64,000 bases of DNA from Hydractinia symbiolongicarpus (GCF_029227915.1 NC_079885.1:19417001-19481000), one strand, 5' to 3'. Shown: positions 1 to 11,261, counted from the stretch's first letter. Notes: a model not told the origin generated them from the letters alone. Numbers and translations are program-made.

Positions 1-161
1 TAACTTTGAGATCATCATATTGGCCAATGGCGGTGTTTCGGACTTTTAACTCGGCATTTAAGACATGTGAGAAACATTATCTCAAAAAACTTGCGCTGAA
101 AGGACGTACGTACAACTGTTAAAAGAGCATTTCAATGGCGAAAATAATAGCAACATGCATA
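1..161 (+). repeat. Partial spacer at the left edge
   Basis: The last third of a unit spacer, entering the window at the 'taactttgagatcatcat' segment. The tRNA belonging to its left side lies outside the window, so the array extends leftward. Confidence 0.95.
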
Positions 162-233
162 TCCCGTGTGGTCTAGTGGTTAGGATCCGGCGCTCTCACC
201 GCCGTGGCCGGGTTTCGATTCCCCGCACGGGAG
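162..233 (+). tRNA. tRNA-Glu-CTC: tRNA-Glu (CTC), class A, T-stem change
   Basis: A 72-nt consensus-like copy with one change, G53 to T, which breaks the 53-61 pair and an invariant B-box base. The acceptor, D and anticodon arms are perfect. A T4 terminator lies at 241-244. Function is uncertain because of G53. Confidence 0.7.
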
Positions 234-691
234 AATGCGATTTTGCAACATTTCCTATTGTCGAATCTGGCCATTAAAGCCTTAAGATAATGTGGTTGTG
301 TTAAGTCATTCATGGATTTGGTCCAACTAACAGAAAATGAACAATGCACAAACTTAGCATTTCCACTAGCTTTTTCCATGTGTTTAAGAAACCAATACAA
401 ATTTTCAATTGCATAATAAAAGATGAGGAAGCTTTAGAATATGCTTTGAGTCGAATTGTTTGAAGGTTTTCGAGAGACATTCTTTCTCCAAAACTTTACT
501 AACATCCCGATATGTAACTTGGTGCTTTAATAACTTTGAGATCATCATATTGGCCAATGGCGGTGTTTCGGACTTTTAACTCGGCATTTAAGACATGTAA
601 GAAACATTATCTCAAAAAACTTGCCCTGAAAGGACGTACGTACAACTGTTAAAATAGCATTTCAATGGCGAAAATAATAGCAACATGCATA

Positions 692-763
692 TCCCGTGTG
701 GTCTAGTGGTTAGGATCCGGCGCTCTCACCGCCGTGGCCGGGGTTCGATTCCCCGCACGGGCG
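692..763 (+). tRNA. tRNA-Glu-CTC: tRNA-Glu (CTC), class A
   Basis: Differs from consensus only at position 72 (A to C), leaving the terminal 1-72 pair open. Both promoter boxes are intact and T4 is at 771-774. Confidence 0.83.
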
Positions 764-1221
764 AATGCGATTTTACAACATTTCCTATTGTCGCATCCTG
801 CCTTTGCCACTTTAAAATAATGTGGTTGTGTTAAGTCATTGATGGATTTGGTCCAACTAACAGAAAATGAACAGTGCACAAACTCAGCAATTCCCCTAGC
901 ATTTTCCATGTGTTTAAGAAACAAGTACAAATTTTCAATTGCATCATAAAGGTTCAGGAAGACTTAGAAAATACTTTGCCTCAAAGTGTTTGAAAGTTTT
1001 CGAGAGACATTCTTTCTCCAAAACTTTACTAACATCCCGATATGTAACTTGGTGCTTTAATAACTTTGAGATCATCATATTGGCCAATGGCAGTGTTTCT
1101 GACTTTTAACTCGGCATTTAAGACATGTAACAAACATTATCTCAAAAAACTTGCGCTGAAAGGACGTACGTACAACTGTAACAATAACATTTCAATGGCG
1201 AAAATAATAGCATCATGCATA

Positions 1222-1292
1222 TCCCGTGTGGTCTAGTGGTTAGAATCCGGCGCTCTCACCGCCCCGGCCGGGGTTCGATTCCCCGCACGGAA
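1222..1292 (+). pseudogene. tRNA-Glu pseudogene, damaged class A
   Basis: G23 to A breaks the D stem, G43 to C breaks the base of the anticodon stem, and one G is missing from the 3' acceptor strand. The anticodon is CTC. Confidence 0.75.
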
Positions 1293-1749
1293 AATGCGAT
1301 TTTACAACATTTCCTATTGTCGAATCTGGCCATTGAAGCTTTAAAATAATGTGGTTGTGTTAAGTCATTGATGGATTTGGTCCAACTAACAGAAAATGAA
1401 CAATGCAGAAAGTCAGCGCGTACACTAACTTTTTCCGCATGATTAAAAAACAAGTACAAATATTCAATTCCATAATAAAAGTTGAGGAAACTTTAGAAAA
1501 TTCTTTGGGTCGAATTATTTGAAGGTTTTCGAGAGACATTCTTTCTCCAATATTTTACTAACAGCCCGATATGTAACTTGGTGCTTTAATAACTTTGAGA
1601 TCATCATATTGGCCAATGGCGGTAATCTGACTTTTAACTCGGCATTTAAGACATGTGAGAAACATTATCTCAAAAAACTTGTGCTGAAAGAACGTACGTA
1701 AAACTGTTTAAATAGCATTTCAATCTCGAAAATAATATCAGCATGCATA

Positions 1750-1821
1750 TCCCGTGTGGTCTGGTGGTTAGGATCCGGCGCTCTCACCGCCGTGGCCGGG
1801 GTTCGATTCCCTGCACGGGAG
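1750..1821 (+). tRNA. tRNA-Glu-CTC: tRNA-Glu (CTC), class A with G14
   Basis: A14 is G, a base normally conserved in the tertiary 8-14 pair and in the A box. C64 to T makes a tolerated G-U pair in the T stem. The remaining stems pair fully and T4 follows. Confidence 0.72.
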
Positions 1822-2279
1822 AATGCGATTTTACAACATTTCCTTTTGTCGCATCCTGCCTTTGCCACTTTAAAATAATGTGGTTGTGTTAAGTCATTGA
1901 TGGATTTGGTCCAACTAACAGAAAATGAACAGTGCACAAACTCAGCAATTCCCCTAGCTTTTTCCATGTGTTTAAGAAACAAGTACAAATTTTCAATTGC
2001 ATAATAAAGGTTGAGGAAGACTTAGAAAATACTTTGCCTCGAAGTGTTTGAAAGTTTTCGAGAGACATTCTTTCTCCAAAACTTTACTAACATCCCTATA
2101 TGTAACTTGGTGCTTTAATAACTTTGAGATCATCATATTGGCCAATGGCAGTGTTTCTGACTTTTAACTCGGCATTTAAGACATGTAAGAAACATTATCT
2201 CAAAAAACTTGCGCTGAAACGACGTACGTACAACTGTTAAAATAGCATTTTAATGGCGAAAATAATTGCATCATGCATA

Positions 2280-2351
2280 TCCCGTGTGGTCTAGTGGTTA
2301 GGATCCGGCGCTCTCTCCGCCGTGGCCGGGGTTCGATTCCCTGCACGGGAG
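2280..2351 (+). tRNA. tRNA-Glu-CTC: tRNA-Glu (CTC), class A with T37
   Basis: The anticodon loop reads CTCTCTC, so the purine at 37 is replaced by T. C64 to T gives a G-U pair. All stems form and T4 follows. Confidence 0.75.
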
Positions 2352-2808
2352 AATGCGATTTTACAACATTTCCTATTGTCGAATCTGGCCATTGAAGCTT
2401 TAAAAAAATGTGGTTGTGTTTAGTCATTGATGGATTTGGTCCAACTAACAGAAAATGAACAATGGACAAACTCAGCAGTTCCACTAGCTTTTTCCATGTG
2501 TTTAAGAAACCAATACAAATTTTCAATTGCATAATAAAAGTTGAGGAAGCTTTAGAAAATGCTTTGGGTCGAATTATTTGAAGGTTTTCGAGAGACATTC
2601 TTTCTCCAAAACTTTACTAACATCCTGATATGTAACTTGGTGCTTTAATAACTTTGAGATCATCATATTGGATAATGGCAGTAATCTGACTTTTAAACCG
2701 GCATTTAAGACATGTGAGAAACATTATCTCAAAAAACTTGCGCTGAAAGAACGCACGTATAACTGTTTAAATAGCATTTCAATCTCGAAAATAATATCAG
2801 CATCCATA

Positions 2809-2880
2809 TCCCGTGTGGTCTGGTGGTTAGGATCCGGCGCTCTCACCGCCGTGGTCGGGGTTCGATTCCCTGCACGGGAG
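2809..2880 (+). tRNA. tRNA-Glu-CTC: tRNA-Glu (CTC), class A with G14
   Basis: Carries A14 to G, C48 to T in the variable loop and C64 to T in the T stem. Every stem can still form. Confidence 0.7.
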
Positions 2881-3333
2881 AATGCGATTTTACAACATTT
2901 CCTATTGTCACATCCTGCCTTTGCCACTTTAAAATAATGTGGTTGTGTTAAGTCATTGATGGATTTGGTCCAACTAACAGAAAATGAACAGTGCACAAAC
3001 TCAGAAATTCCACTAGCTTTTTCCATGTGTTTAAGAAACAAGTACAAATTTTTAATTGAATAATAAAGGTTGAGGAAGATTTAGAATATTCTTTGCGTCG
3101 AAGTGTTTGAAGGTTTTCGAGAGACATTCCTTCACCAATATTTACTAACAGCCCGATATGCAACTTGGTGCTTTAATAACTTTGAGATCATCATATTGGC
3201 CAATGACGGTGTTTCTGCCATTTAATTCGGCATTTAAGACATGTGAGAAACATTATCTCAAAAAACTTGCGCTAAAAGAAGGTACGTGCAACTGTTAAAA
3301 TGGCATTTCAATCGCTAAAATAACATTAGCATG

Positions 3334-3405
3334 AACCGTGTGGTCTAGTGGTTAGGATCCGGCGCTCTCACCGCCGTGGCTGGAGTTCGATTCCCCGCAC
3401 GGGAA
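3334..3405 (+). pseudogene. tRNA-Glu pseudogene, class B
   Basis: The acceptor begins AACCGTG, leaving positions 1 and 2 unpaired. The T stem has C49 to T and G52 to A, the latter an A-C mismatch and a B-box change. The anticodon arm is perfect and T4 is retained. Confidence 0.7.
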
Positions 3406-3862
3406 AATGCGATTTTACAACATTTCCTATTGTCGAATCTGGCCATTGAAGCTTTAAAATAATGTGGTTGTGTTAAGTCATTGATGGATTTGGTCCAACT
3501 AACAGAAAATGAACAATGCAGAAAGTCAGCGCGTACACTAACTTTTTCCGCATGATTAAAAAACAAGTACAAATATTCAATTGCATAATAAAAGTTGAGG
3601 AAGCTTTAGAAAATTCTTTGCGTCGAATTATTTGAAGGTTTTCGAGAGACATTCTTTCTCCAATATTTTACTAACAGCCCGATATGTAACTTGGTGCTTT
3701 AATAACTTTGAGATCATCATATTGGCCAATGGCGGTAATCTGACTTTTAACTCGGCATTTAAGACATGTGAGAAACATTATCTCAAAAAACTTGCGCTGA
3801 AAGAACGTACGTAAAACTGTTTAAATAGCATTTCAATCTCGAAAATAATATCAGCATGCATA

Positions 3863-3934
3863 TCCCGTGTGGTCTGGTGGTTAGGATCCGGCGCTCTCAC
3901 CGCCGTGGTCGGGGTTCGATTCCCCGCACGGGAA
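3863..3934 (+). tRNA. tRNA-Glu-CTC: tRNA-Glu (CTC), class A with G14
   Basis: A14 to G, C48 to T, and discriminator A instead of G. All stems pair and T4 is present. Confidence 0.7.
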
Positions 3935-4388
3935 AATGCGATTTTACACTATTTCCTATTGTCGAATCTGGCCATTGAAGCTTTAAAAAAATGTGGTTGC
4001 GTTAAGTCATTGATGTATTTGGTCCAACTAACAGAAAATGAACAATGCACAAACTCAGCATTTCCACTAGCTTTTTCCATGTGTTTAAGAAACCAATACA
4101 AATTTTCAATTGCATAATAAAAGTTGAGGAAGCTTTAGAAAATGCTTTGGGTCAAATTATTTGAAGGTTTTCGAGAGACATTCTTTCTCCAATATTTTAC
4201 TAACAGCCCGATATGTAACTTGGTGCTTTAATAACTTTGAGATCATCATAGTGGCCAATGACGGTGTTTCTGCCATTTAATTCGGCTTTTAAGACATGTG
4301 AGAAACATTATCTCAAAAAACTTGCGCTAAAAGAAGGTACGTGCAACTGTTAAAATAGCATTTCAATCGCTAAAATAACATTAGCATG

Positions 4389-4460
4389 AACCGTGTGGTC
4401 TAGTGGTTAGGATCCGGCGCTCTCACCGCCGTGGCTGGAGTTCGATTCCCCGCACTGGAG
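4389..4460 (+). pseudogene. tRNA-Glu pseudogene, class B
   Basis: AACCGTG faces CACTGGA, leaving three acceptor mismatches. It has the same T-stem changes as the copy at 3334. The terminator is reduced to TTT. Confidence 0.78.
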
Positions 4461-4914
4461 AATACGGTTTCACAACATTTCCTATTGTCGAATCTGGCCA
4501 TTGAAACTTTAAAATAATGTGGTTGTGTTAAGTCATTGATGGATTTGGTCCATCTAACAGAAAATGAACAATGCAGAAAGTCAGCGCGTCCACTAACTTT
4601 TTCCGCATGATTAAAAAACAAGTACAAATATTCAATTGCATAATAAAGGTTGAGGAAGACTTAGAAAATACTTTGCCTCGAAGTGTTTGAAAGTTTTCGA
4701 GAGACATTCTTTCTCCAAAACTTTACTAACATCCCGATATGTAACTTGGTGCTTTAATAACTTTGAGATCAGCATATTGGATAATGGCGGTGTTTCTGAC
4801 TTTCAACTCGGCATTTACGACATGTGAGAAACATTATCTGAAAAAGCTTGCGCTGAAAGACCGTACGTATAACTGTTTAAATAGCATATCAATCGCGAAA
4901 ATAACATCAACATA

Positions 4915-4985
4915 TCCCGTGTGGTCTAGTGGTTAGGATCCGGCGCTCTCAACGCCGTGGCCGGGTTCGATTCCCCGCACGGGAG
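4915..4985 (+). pseudogene. tRNA-Glu pseudogene, class E
   Basis: C38 is A and one G is missing from the 5' T-stem strand (71 nt). The acceptor stem is perfect. The terminator is changed to TTAT. Confidence 0.65.
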
Positions 4986-5441
4986 AATGCGATTATACAA
5001 CATTTCCTATTGTCGAATATGGCCATTGAAACTTTAAAATAATGTGGTTGTGTTCCGTCATTGATGGGTTTGGTCCATCTAACAGAAAATGAATAATGCA
5101 GAACCTCAGCGTTTCCACCAACTTTTTCGTATGTTTAAGAAACAAGTACAAATTTTTAATTGAATAATAAAGGTTGAGGAAGATTTAGAATATTCTTTGC
5201 GTCGATGTGTTTGAAGGATTTCGAGAGACATTTCTTCACCAATATTTTACTAACAGCCCGATATGCAACTTGGTGCTTTAATAACTTTGAGGTCATCATA
5301 TTGGCCAATGACGGTGTTTCTGCCATTTAAGTCGGCATTTAAGACATGTGAGAAACATTATCTCAAAAAACTTGCGCTAAAAGAAGAAGGTACATGCAAC
5401 TGTTAAAATAGCATTTCAATCGCTAAAATAACATTAGCATG

Positions 5442-5513
5442 AACCGTGTGGTCTAGTGGTTAGGATCCGGCGCTCTCACCGCCGTGGCTGGAGTTCGATT
5501 CCCCGCACTGGAG
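5442..5513 (+). pseudogene. tRNA-Glu pseudogene, class B
   Basis: Sister of the copy at 4389, with AACCGTG against CACTGGA and only TTT downstream. The spacer before it has a small GAA expansion near 5388. Confidence 0.78.
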
Positions 5514-5971
5514 AATACGCTTTCACAACATTTCCTATTGTCGAATCTGGCCATTGAAACTTTAAAATAATGTGATTGTGTTAAGTCATTGATGGATTTG
5601 GTCCATCTAACAGAAAATGAACAATGCAGAAAGTCAGCGCGTCCACTAACTTTTTCCGCATGATTAAAAAACAAGTACAAATATTCAATTGCATAATAAA
5701 GGTTGAGGAAGACTTAGAAAATACTTTGCCTCGAAGTGTTTGAAAGTTTTCGAGAGACATTCTTTCTCCAAAACTTTACTAACATCCCGATATGTAACTT
5801 GGTGCTTTAATAACTTTGAGATCATCATATTGGCCAATGGCGGTGTATCTGACTTTTAACTCAGCATTTAAGACATGTAAGAAACATTATCTCAAAAAAC
5901 TTGCGCTGAAAGGACGTACGTACGACTGTTTAAATGGTATTTCAATCTCGAAAATAATATCAGCATGCATA

Positions 5972-6043
5972 TCCAGTGTGGTCTGGTGGTTAGGACCCGG
6001 CGCTCTCACCGCCGTGGCCGGGGTTCGATTCCCCGCACGGGCG
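5972..6043 (+). pseudogene. tRNA-Glu pseudogene, damaged class A
   Basis: C4 to A and A72 to C leave two acceptor mismatches, and A14 is G. T25 to C turns the 10-25 G-U pair into G-C. The T arm is perfect and T4 is present, so it could still be transcribed. Confidence 0.55.
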
Positions 6044-6501
6044 AATGCGATTTTACAACATTTCCTATTGTCGCATCCTGCCTTTGCCACTTTAAAATAA
6101 TGGGGTTGTGTTAAGTCATTGATGGATTTGGTCCAACTAACAGAAAATGAACAGTGCACAAACTCAGCAATTCCCCTAGCTTTTTCCATGTGTTTAAGAA
6201 ACAAGTACAAATTTTTAATTGCATAATAAAGGTTGAGGAAGACTTAGAAAATACTTTGCCTCAAAGTGTTTGAAAGTTTTCGAGAGACATTCTTTCTCCA
6301 AAACTTTACTAACATACCGATATGTAACTTGGTGCTTTAATAACTTTGAGATCATCATATTGGCCAATGGCAGTGTTTCTGACTTTTAACTCGCCATTTA
6401 AGACATGTAAGAAACATTATCTCAAAAAACTTGCGCTGAAAGGACGTACGTACAACTGTTACAATAGCTTTTCAATGGCGAAAATAATAGCATCATGCAT
6501 A

Positions 6502-6573
6502 TCCCGTGTGGTCTAGTGGTTAGGATCCGGCGCTCTCACCGCCGTGCCCGGGGTTCGATTCCCCGCAGGGGAA
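6502..6573 (+). pseudogene. tRNA-Glu pseudogene, damaged class A
   Basis: G46 to C alters a conserved tertiary contact and C68 to G opens the 5-68 pair. The discriminator is A. The D, anticodon and T arms are perfect; borderline functional. Confidence 0.5.
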
Positions 6574-7030
6574 AATGCGATTTTACAACATTTCCTATTG
6601 TCGAATCTGGCCATTGAAGCTTTAAAATAATGTGGTTGTGTAAAGTCATTGATGGATTTGGTCCAACTAACAGAAAATGAACAATCCACAAACTCAGCAT
6701 TTCCACTAGCTTTTTCCATGTGTTTAAGAAACCAATACAAATTTTCAATTCCATAATAAAAGTTGAGGAAGCTTTAGAAAATGCTTTGGGTCGAATTATT
6801 CGAAGGTTTTCGAGAGACATTCTTTCTCCAATATTTTACTAACAGCCCGATTTGTAACTTGGTGCTTTAATAACTTTGAGATCATCATATTGGCCAATGG
6901 CGGTAATCTGACTTTTAAACCGGCATTTAAGACATGTGAGAAACATTATCTCAAAAAACTTGCGCTGAAAGAACGCACGTATAACTGTTTAAATAGCATT
7001 TCAATCTCGACAATAATATCAGCATGCATA

Positions 7031-7101
7031 TCCCGTGTGGTCTGGTGGTTAGGATCCGGCGCTCTCACCGCCGTGGTCGGGTTCGATTCACTGCACGGGA
7101 G
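7031..7101 (+). pseudogene. tRNA-Glu pseudogene, damaged class A
   Basis: One G is missing from the T stem and its other strand reads CACTG, so the T arm cannot form properly. A14 is G and C48 is T. Confidence 0.7.
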
Positions 7102-7559
7102 AATGCGATTTTACAACATTTCCTATTGTCACATCCTGCCTTTGCCACTTTAAAATAATGTGGTTGTGTTAAGTCATTGATGGATTTGGTCCATCTAACA
7201 GAAAATAAACAATGCAGAAAGTCAGCGCGTCCACTAACTTTTTCCGCATGATTAAAAAACAAGTACAAATATTCAATTGCATAATAAAGGTTGAGGAAGA
7301 CTTAGAAAATACTTTGCCTCGAAGTGTTTGAAAGTTTTCGAGAGACATTCTTTCTCCAAAACTTTACTAACATCCCGATATGTAACTTGGTGCTTTAATA
7401 ACTTTGAGATCATCATATTGGCCAATGGCGGTGTTTCTGACTTTTAACTCGGCATTTAAGACATGTAAGAAACATTATCTCAAAAGACTTGCGCTGAAAG
7501 GACGTACGTATAACTGTTTAAATAGCATTTCAATCTCGAAAATAATATCAGCATGCATA

Positions 7560-7631
7560 TCCCGTGTGGTCTGGTGGTTAGGATCCAGCGCTCTCACCGC
7601 CGTGGCCGGGGTGCGATTCCCTGCACGGGCG
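7560..7631 (+). pseudogene. tRNA-Glu pseudogene, damaged class A
   Basis: G28 to A opens an anticodon-stem pair. T55 to G destroys the pseudouridine site and B box. Position 72 is C and A14 is G. Confidence 0.7.
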
Positions 7632-8094
7632 AATGTGATTTTACAACATTTCCTATTGTCGCATCCTGCCTTTGCCACTTTAAAATAATGTGGTTGTGTT
7701 AAGTCATTGATGGATTTGGTCCAACTAACAGAAAATGAACAGTGCGCAAACTCAGCAATTCCCCTAGCTTTTTCCATGTGTTTAAGAAACAAGTACAAAT
7801 TTTCAATTCCATAATAAAGGTTGAGGAAGACTTAGAAAATACTTTGCCTCAAAGTGTTTGAAAGTTTTCGAGAGACATTCTTTCTCCAAAACCTTACTAA
7901 CATCCCGATATGTAACGTGGTGCTTTAATAACTTTGAGATCATCATATTGGCTATTAGCAATGTTTCTGACTTTTAACTCGGCATTTAAGACATGTAAGA
8001 AACATTATCTCAAAAAACTTGCGTTGCGCTGAAAGGACGTACGCACAACTGTTACAATAGCTTTTCAATGGCGAAAATAATAGCATCATGCATA

Positions 8095-8166
8095 TCCCGT
8101 GTGGTCTAGTGGTTAGGATCCGGCGCTCTCACCGCTGTGGCCGGGGTTCGATTCCCCGCACGGGAG
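8095..8166 (+). tRNA. tRNA-Glu-CTC: tRNA-Glu (CTC), class A
   Basis: The only change from consensus is C42 to T, a G-U pair in the anticodon stem. T4 is at 8174-8177. The preceding spacer has a 5-base duplication near 8022, which makes this the longest spacing at 535 bases. Confidence 0.9.
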
Positions 8167-8482
8167 AATGCGATTTTACAACATTTCCTATTGTCGAATC
8201 TGGCCATTGAAACTTTAAAATAATGTGGTTGTGTTAAGTCATCGATGGATTTGGTCCATCTAACAGAAAATGAACAATGCAGAAAGTCAGCGCGTACACT
8301 AACTTTTTTTCGCATGATTAAAAAACAAGTACAAATATTCAATTGCATAATAAATGTTGAGGAAGACTTAGAAAATACTTTGCCTCGAAGTGTTTGAAAG
8401 TTTTCGAGAGACATTCTTTCTCCAAAACTTTACTAACATCCCGATATGTAACTTGGTGCTTTAATAACTTTGAGATCATCAT

Positions 8483-8492
8483 ATTGGCCAAT
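8483..8492. promoter_or_regulatory. Palindrome ATTGGCCAAT (paired CCAAT boxes)
   Basis: A perfect 10-base palindrome that places a CCAAT pentamer on each strand, 134-143 bases before the tRNA at 8626. It recurs at the same place in most units. CCAAT is a known NF-Y site in eukaryotes; a role here is inference. Confidence 0.5.
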
Positions 8493-8567
8493 GGCGGTGT
8501 TTCGGACTTTTAACTCGGCATTTAAGACATGTAAGAAACATTATCTCAAAAAACTTGCGCTGAAAGG

Positions 8568-8575
8568 ACGTACGT
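8568..8575. promoter_or_regulatory. Palindrome ACGTACGT upstream of tRNA
   Basis: An 8-base palindrome 51-58 bases before the tRNA at 8626. It is kept in most left-half units and changed to ACGCACG or ACGTACGA in several right-half classes. Function unknown. Confidence 0.4.
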
Positions 8576-8632
8576 ACAACTGTTAAAATAGCATTTCAAT
8601 GGCGAAAATAATAGCAACATGCATATCCCGTG

Positions 8633-8643
8633 TGGTCTAGTGG
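8633..8643 (+). promoter_or_regulatory. Pol III A box of the consensus tRNA gene
   Basis: TGGTCTAGTGG matches the eukaryotic A-box pattern TRGYNNARNGG and covers positions 8-19. It is the best-kept element of the array; even degenerate copies mostly retain it. Confidence 0.9.
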
Positions 8644-8675
8644 TTAGGATCCGGCGCTCTCACCGCCGTGGCCGG

Positions 8676-8686
8676 GGTTCGATTCC
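8676..8686 (+). promoter_or_regulatory. Pol III B box of the consensus tRNA gene
   Basis: GGTTCGATTCC matches the B-box consensus GGTTCRANYCC exactly. In the right half this element usually reads GCTTCAATTCC or is further changed. Confidence 0.92.
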
Positions 8687-8697
8687 CCGCACGGGAG

Positions 8698-9155
8698 AAT
8701 GCGATTTTACAACATTTCCTATTGTCGAATCTGGCCATTGAAACTTTAAAATAATGTGGTTGTGTTAAGTCATTGATGGATTTGGTCCATCTAACAGAAA
8801 ATGAACAATGCAGAAAGTCAGTGCGTCCACTAACTTTTTCCGCATGATTAAAAAACAAGTACAAATATTCAATTGCATAATAAATGTTCAGGAAGACTTA
8901 GAAAATACTTTGTCTCGAAGTGTTTGAAAGTTTTCGAGAGACATTCTTTCTCCAAAACTTTACTAACATCCCGATATGTAACTTGGTGCTTTAATAACTT
9001 TGGGATCATCATATTGGCCAATGGCGGTGTTTCGGACTTTTAACTCGGCATTTAAGACATGTAAGAAACATTATCTCAAAAAACTTGCGCTGAAAGGACG
9101 TACGTACAACTGTTAAAATAGCATTTCAATGGCGAAAATAATAGCAACATGCGTA
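8698..9155 (+). repeat. Representative intact spacer (458 bp)
   Basis: Spacer between the two exact consensus genes. It holds TTTT at 8705, a T5 run near 8834 that could serve as a fail-safe terminator, ATTGGCCAAT about 140 bases before the next tRNA, ACGTACGT at 9098-9105 and the AT-rich stretch GTTAAAATAG about 40 bases before the tRNA. I find no second RNA gene or credible reading frame in it. Confidence 0.85.
8705..8708 (+). terminator. Pol III terminator (TTTT)
   Basis: Four T residues starting 8 bases after the discriminator, in the context cgattttac. The same run recurs after most loci and is mutated to TTT, TTAT or TCTT after many class B, C, D and E pseudogenes. Confidence 0.85.
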
Positions 9156-9227
9156 TCCCGTGTGGTCTAGTGGTTAGGATCCGGCGCTCTCACCGCCGTG
9201 GCCGGGGTTCGATTCCCCGCACGGGAG
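9156..9227 (+). tRNA. tRNA-Glu-CTC: tRNA-Glu (CTC), exact consensus
   Basis: Identical over 72 nt to the gene at 8626, with T4 at 9235-9238. The immediate 5' flank differs by one base (gcgtat for gcatat). Confidence 0.95.
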
Positions 9228-9681
9228 AATGCGATTTTACAACATTTCCTATTGTCGAATCTGGCCATTAAAGCCTTAAGATAATGTGGTTGTGTTAAGT
9301 CATTCATGGATTTGGTCCAACTAACAGAAAATCAACAATGCACAAACTTAGCATTTCCACTAGCTTTTTCCATGTGTTTAAGAAACCAATACAAATTTTC
9401 AATTGCATAATAAAAGATGAGAAAGCTTTAGAATATGCTTTGGGTCGAATTGTTTGAAGGTTTTCGAGAGACATTCTTCCTCCAATATTTTACTAACAGC
9501 CCGATATGTAACTTGGTTCTTTAATAACTTTGAGATCAGCATATTGGCCAATGGCGGTGTTTCTGACTTTTACCTTGGCATTTAAGACATGTGAGAAACA
9601 TTATCTGAAAAAACTTGCGCCGAAAGAACGTACGTATAACTGTTTAAATAGCATTTCAATCGCTAAAATAACATCAACATA

Positions 9682-9752
9682 TCCTGTGTGGTCTAGTGGT
9701 TAGGATCCGGCGCTCTCACTGCCGTGGCGGGGTTCGTTTCCCCGCACTGGAG
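9682..9752 (+). pseudogene. tRNA-Glu pseudogene, class C
   Basis: TCCTGTG faces CACTGGA, giving a U-U mismatch at 4-69. The first T-stem base is missing and A58, a near-invariant T-loop base, is T. The terminator is only TTT. Confidence 0.75.
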
Positions 9753-10210
9753 AATGCGGTTTCACAACATTTCCTATTGTCGAATCTGGCTATTGAAACT
9801 TTAAAATAATGTGGTTGTGTTAAGTCATTGATGGATTTGGTCCATCTAACAGAAAATGAACAATGCAGAAAGTCAGCGTTTCCACTAACTTTTTCCGCAT
9901 GATTATAAAACAAGTACAAATTTTCAATTGCATAATGAAAGTTGAGCAAGCTTTAGAAAATGCTTTGGGTCGATTTGTTTGAAGGTTTTCGAGAGACATT
10001 CTTCCTCCAATATTTTACTAACAGCCCGATATGTAACTTGGTTCTTTAATAACTTTGAGATCATCATAATGGACAATGGCGGTGTTTCTGACTTTTAACT
10101 CGGCATTTAAGACATGTGAGAAACATTATCACAAAAAACGTGCGCTGAAAGAACGTACGTACAATTGTTAAAATAGCACTTCAATTGCGAAAATAATAGC
10201 ATCATGCATA

Positions 10211-10281
10211 TACCGTGTGGTCTAGTGTTAGGATCCGGCGCTCTCACCGCCATGGCCGGGGTTCGATTCCCCGTACGGCAC
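10211..10281 (+). pseudogene. tRNA-Glu pseudogene, class D
   Basis: TACCGTG faces TACGGCA. One G of the conserved D-loop pair is missing, G43 is A, and the terminator reads TCTT. The T arm is perfect. Confidence 0.7.
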
Positions 10282-10735
10282 AATGCGATCTTACAACATT
10301 TCCTATTGTCGAATCTGGCCATTGAAACTTTAAAATAATGTGGTTGTGTTAAGTCATTGATGGATTTGGTCCAACTAACAGAAAATGAACAATGCACAAA
10401 CTTAGCATTTCCACTAGCATTTTCCATGCGTTTAAGGAGCAAGTACAAATTTTCAATTGCATAATAAAGGTTGAGGAAGACTTAGAAAACACTTTGCCTC
10501 GAAGTGTTTGAAAGTTTTCGAGAGACATTCTTTCTCCAAAACTTTACTAACATCCCGATATGTAACTTGGTGCTTTAATAACTTTGAGATCAGCATATTG
10601 GCCAATGGCAGTGTTTCTGACTTTTACCTTGGCATTTAAGACATGTGAGAAACATTATCTGAAAAAACTTGCGCCGAAAGAACGTACGTATAACTGTTTA
10701 AATAGCATTTCAATCGCTAAAATAACATCAGAATA

Positions 10736-10807
10736 TCCTGTGTGGTCTAGTGGTTAGGATCCGGCGCTCTCACCGCCATGGCCGGGGTTTGATTCCCCGC
10801 ACGGGAG
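10736..10807 (+). pseudogene. tRNA-Glu pseudogene, damaged class A
   Basis: C4 to T is a tolerated wobble, but G43 to A opens the anticodon stem and C56 to T hits an invariant T-loop base and the B box. T4 is present. Confidence 0.6.
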
Positions 10808-11261
10808 AATGCGATTTTACAACATTTCCTATTGTCGAATCTGGCCATTAAAACTTTAAAATAATGTGGTTGTGTTAAGTCATTGATGGATTTGGTCCAA
10901 CTAACAGAAATTGAACAATGCACAAACTCAGCATTTCCACTAGCTTTTTCCATGAGTTTAAGAAACCAATACAAATTTTCAATTGCATAATAAAAGTTGA
11001 GGAAGCTTTAGAATATGCTTTGGGTCGAATTGTTTGAAGGTTTTCGAGAGACATTCTTCCTCCAATATTTTACTAACAGCCCGATATGTAACTTGGTGGT
11101 TTAATAACTTTGAGATTATCATATTGGCCAATGACGGTATTTCTGCCATTTAATTCGGCATTTAAGACATGTGAGAAACATTATCTCAAAAAACGTGCGC
11201 TGAAAGGACGTACGTGCAACTGTTAAAATAGCATTTCAATCGCTAAAATAGCATTAGCATG

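Larger units (their letters stand above)
8626..8697 (+). tRNA. tRNA-Glu-CTC: tRNA-Glu (CTC), exact consensus
   Basis: A complete 72-nt tRNA. The acceptor TCCCGTG pairs fully with CACGGGA. The D stem is GTCT/GGAT, the anticodon stem CGGCG/CGCCG, the T stem CGGGG/CCCCG and the T loop TTCGATT. The loop CTCTCAC gives anticodon CTC, which reads glutamate codon GAG in cytosolic translation. The discriminator is G, there is no intron, and CCA is not encoded, as expected for a eukaryote. Promoter boxes and terminator are listed separately. I take it as functional. Confidence 0.95.

Noticed and set aside
1665-1988. Recurrent antisense open frames of 60-132 residues ending in a peptide read from the tRNA complement (for example the 107-residue frame here)
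   Set aside because: They recur because the unit recurs. Their C-terminal part is the reverse complement of a structural tRNA, frames open and close between units through single changes, and there is no start context, splice pattern or protein family. I treat all as chance frames.
3869-4117. Sense-strand frames through the tRNA, such as this 82-residue one
   Set aside because: They overlap a near-intact tRNA in full, vary in length from unit to unit and match no family I recognise.
8626-8697. Bacterial or organellar tRNA-Glu
   Set aside because: CCA is not encoded, the anticodon is CTC, the gene matches eukaryotic A and B box consensus and is followed by TTTT, and nothing in the surroundings looks bacterial or organellar.
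8837-8970. Intron-like signals in spacers: GTATGT (or similar) followed about 110 bases later by TACTAAC and AG
   Set aside because: TACTAAC abuts the AG directly, leaving no room for a branch-to-acceptor distance, and no exon-like coding sequence flanks it. GTATGT is also not kept in every unit. Probably coincidence.
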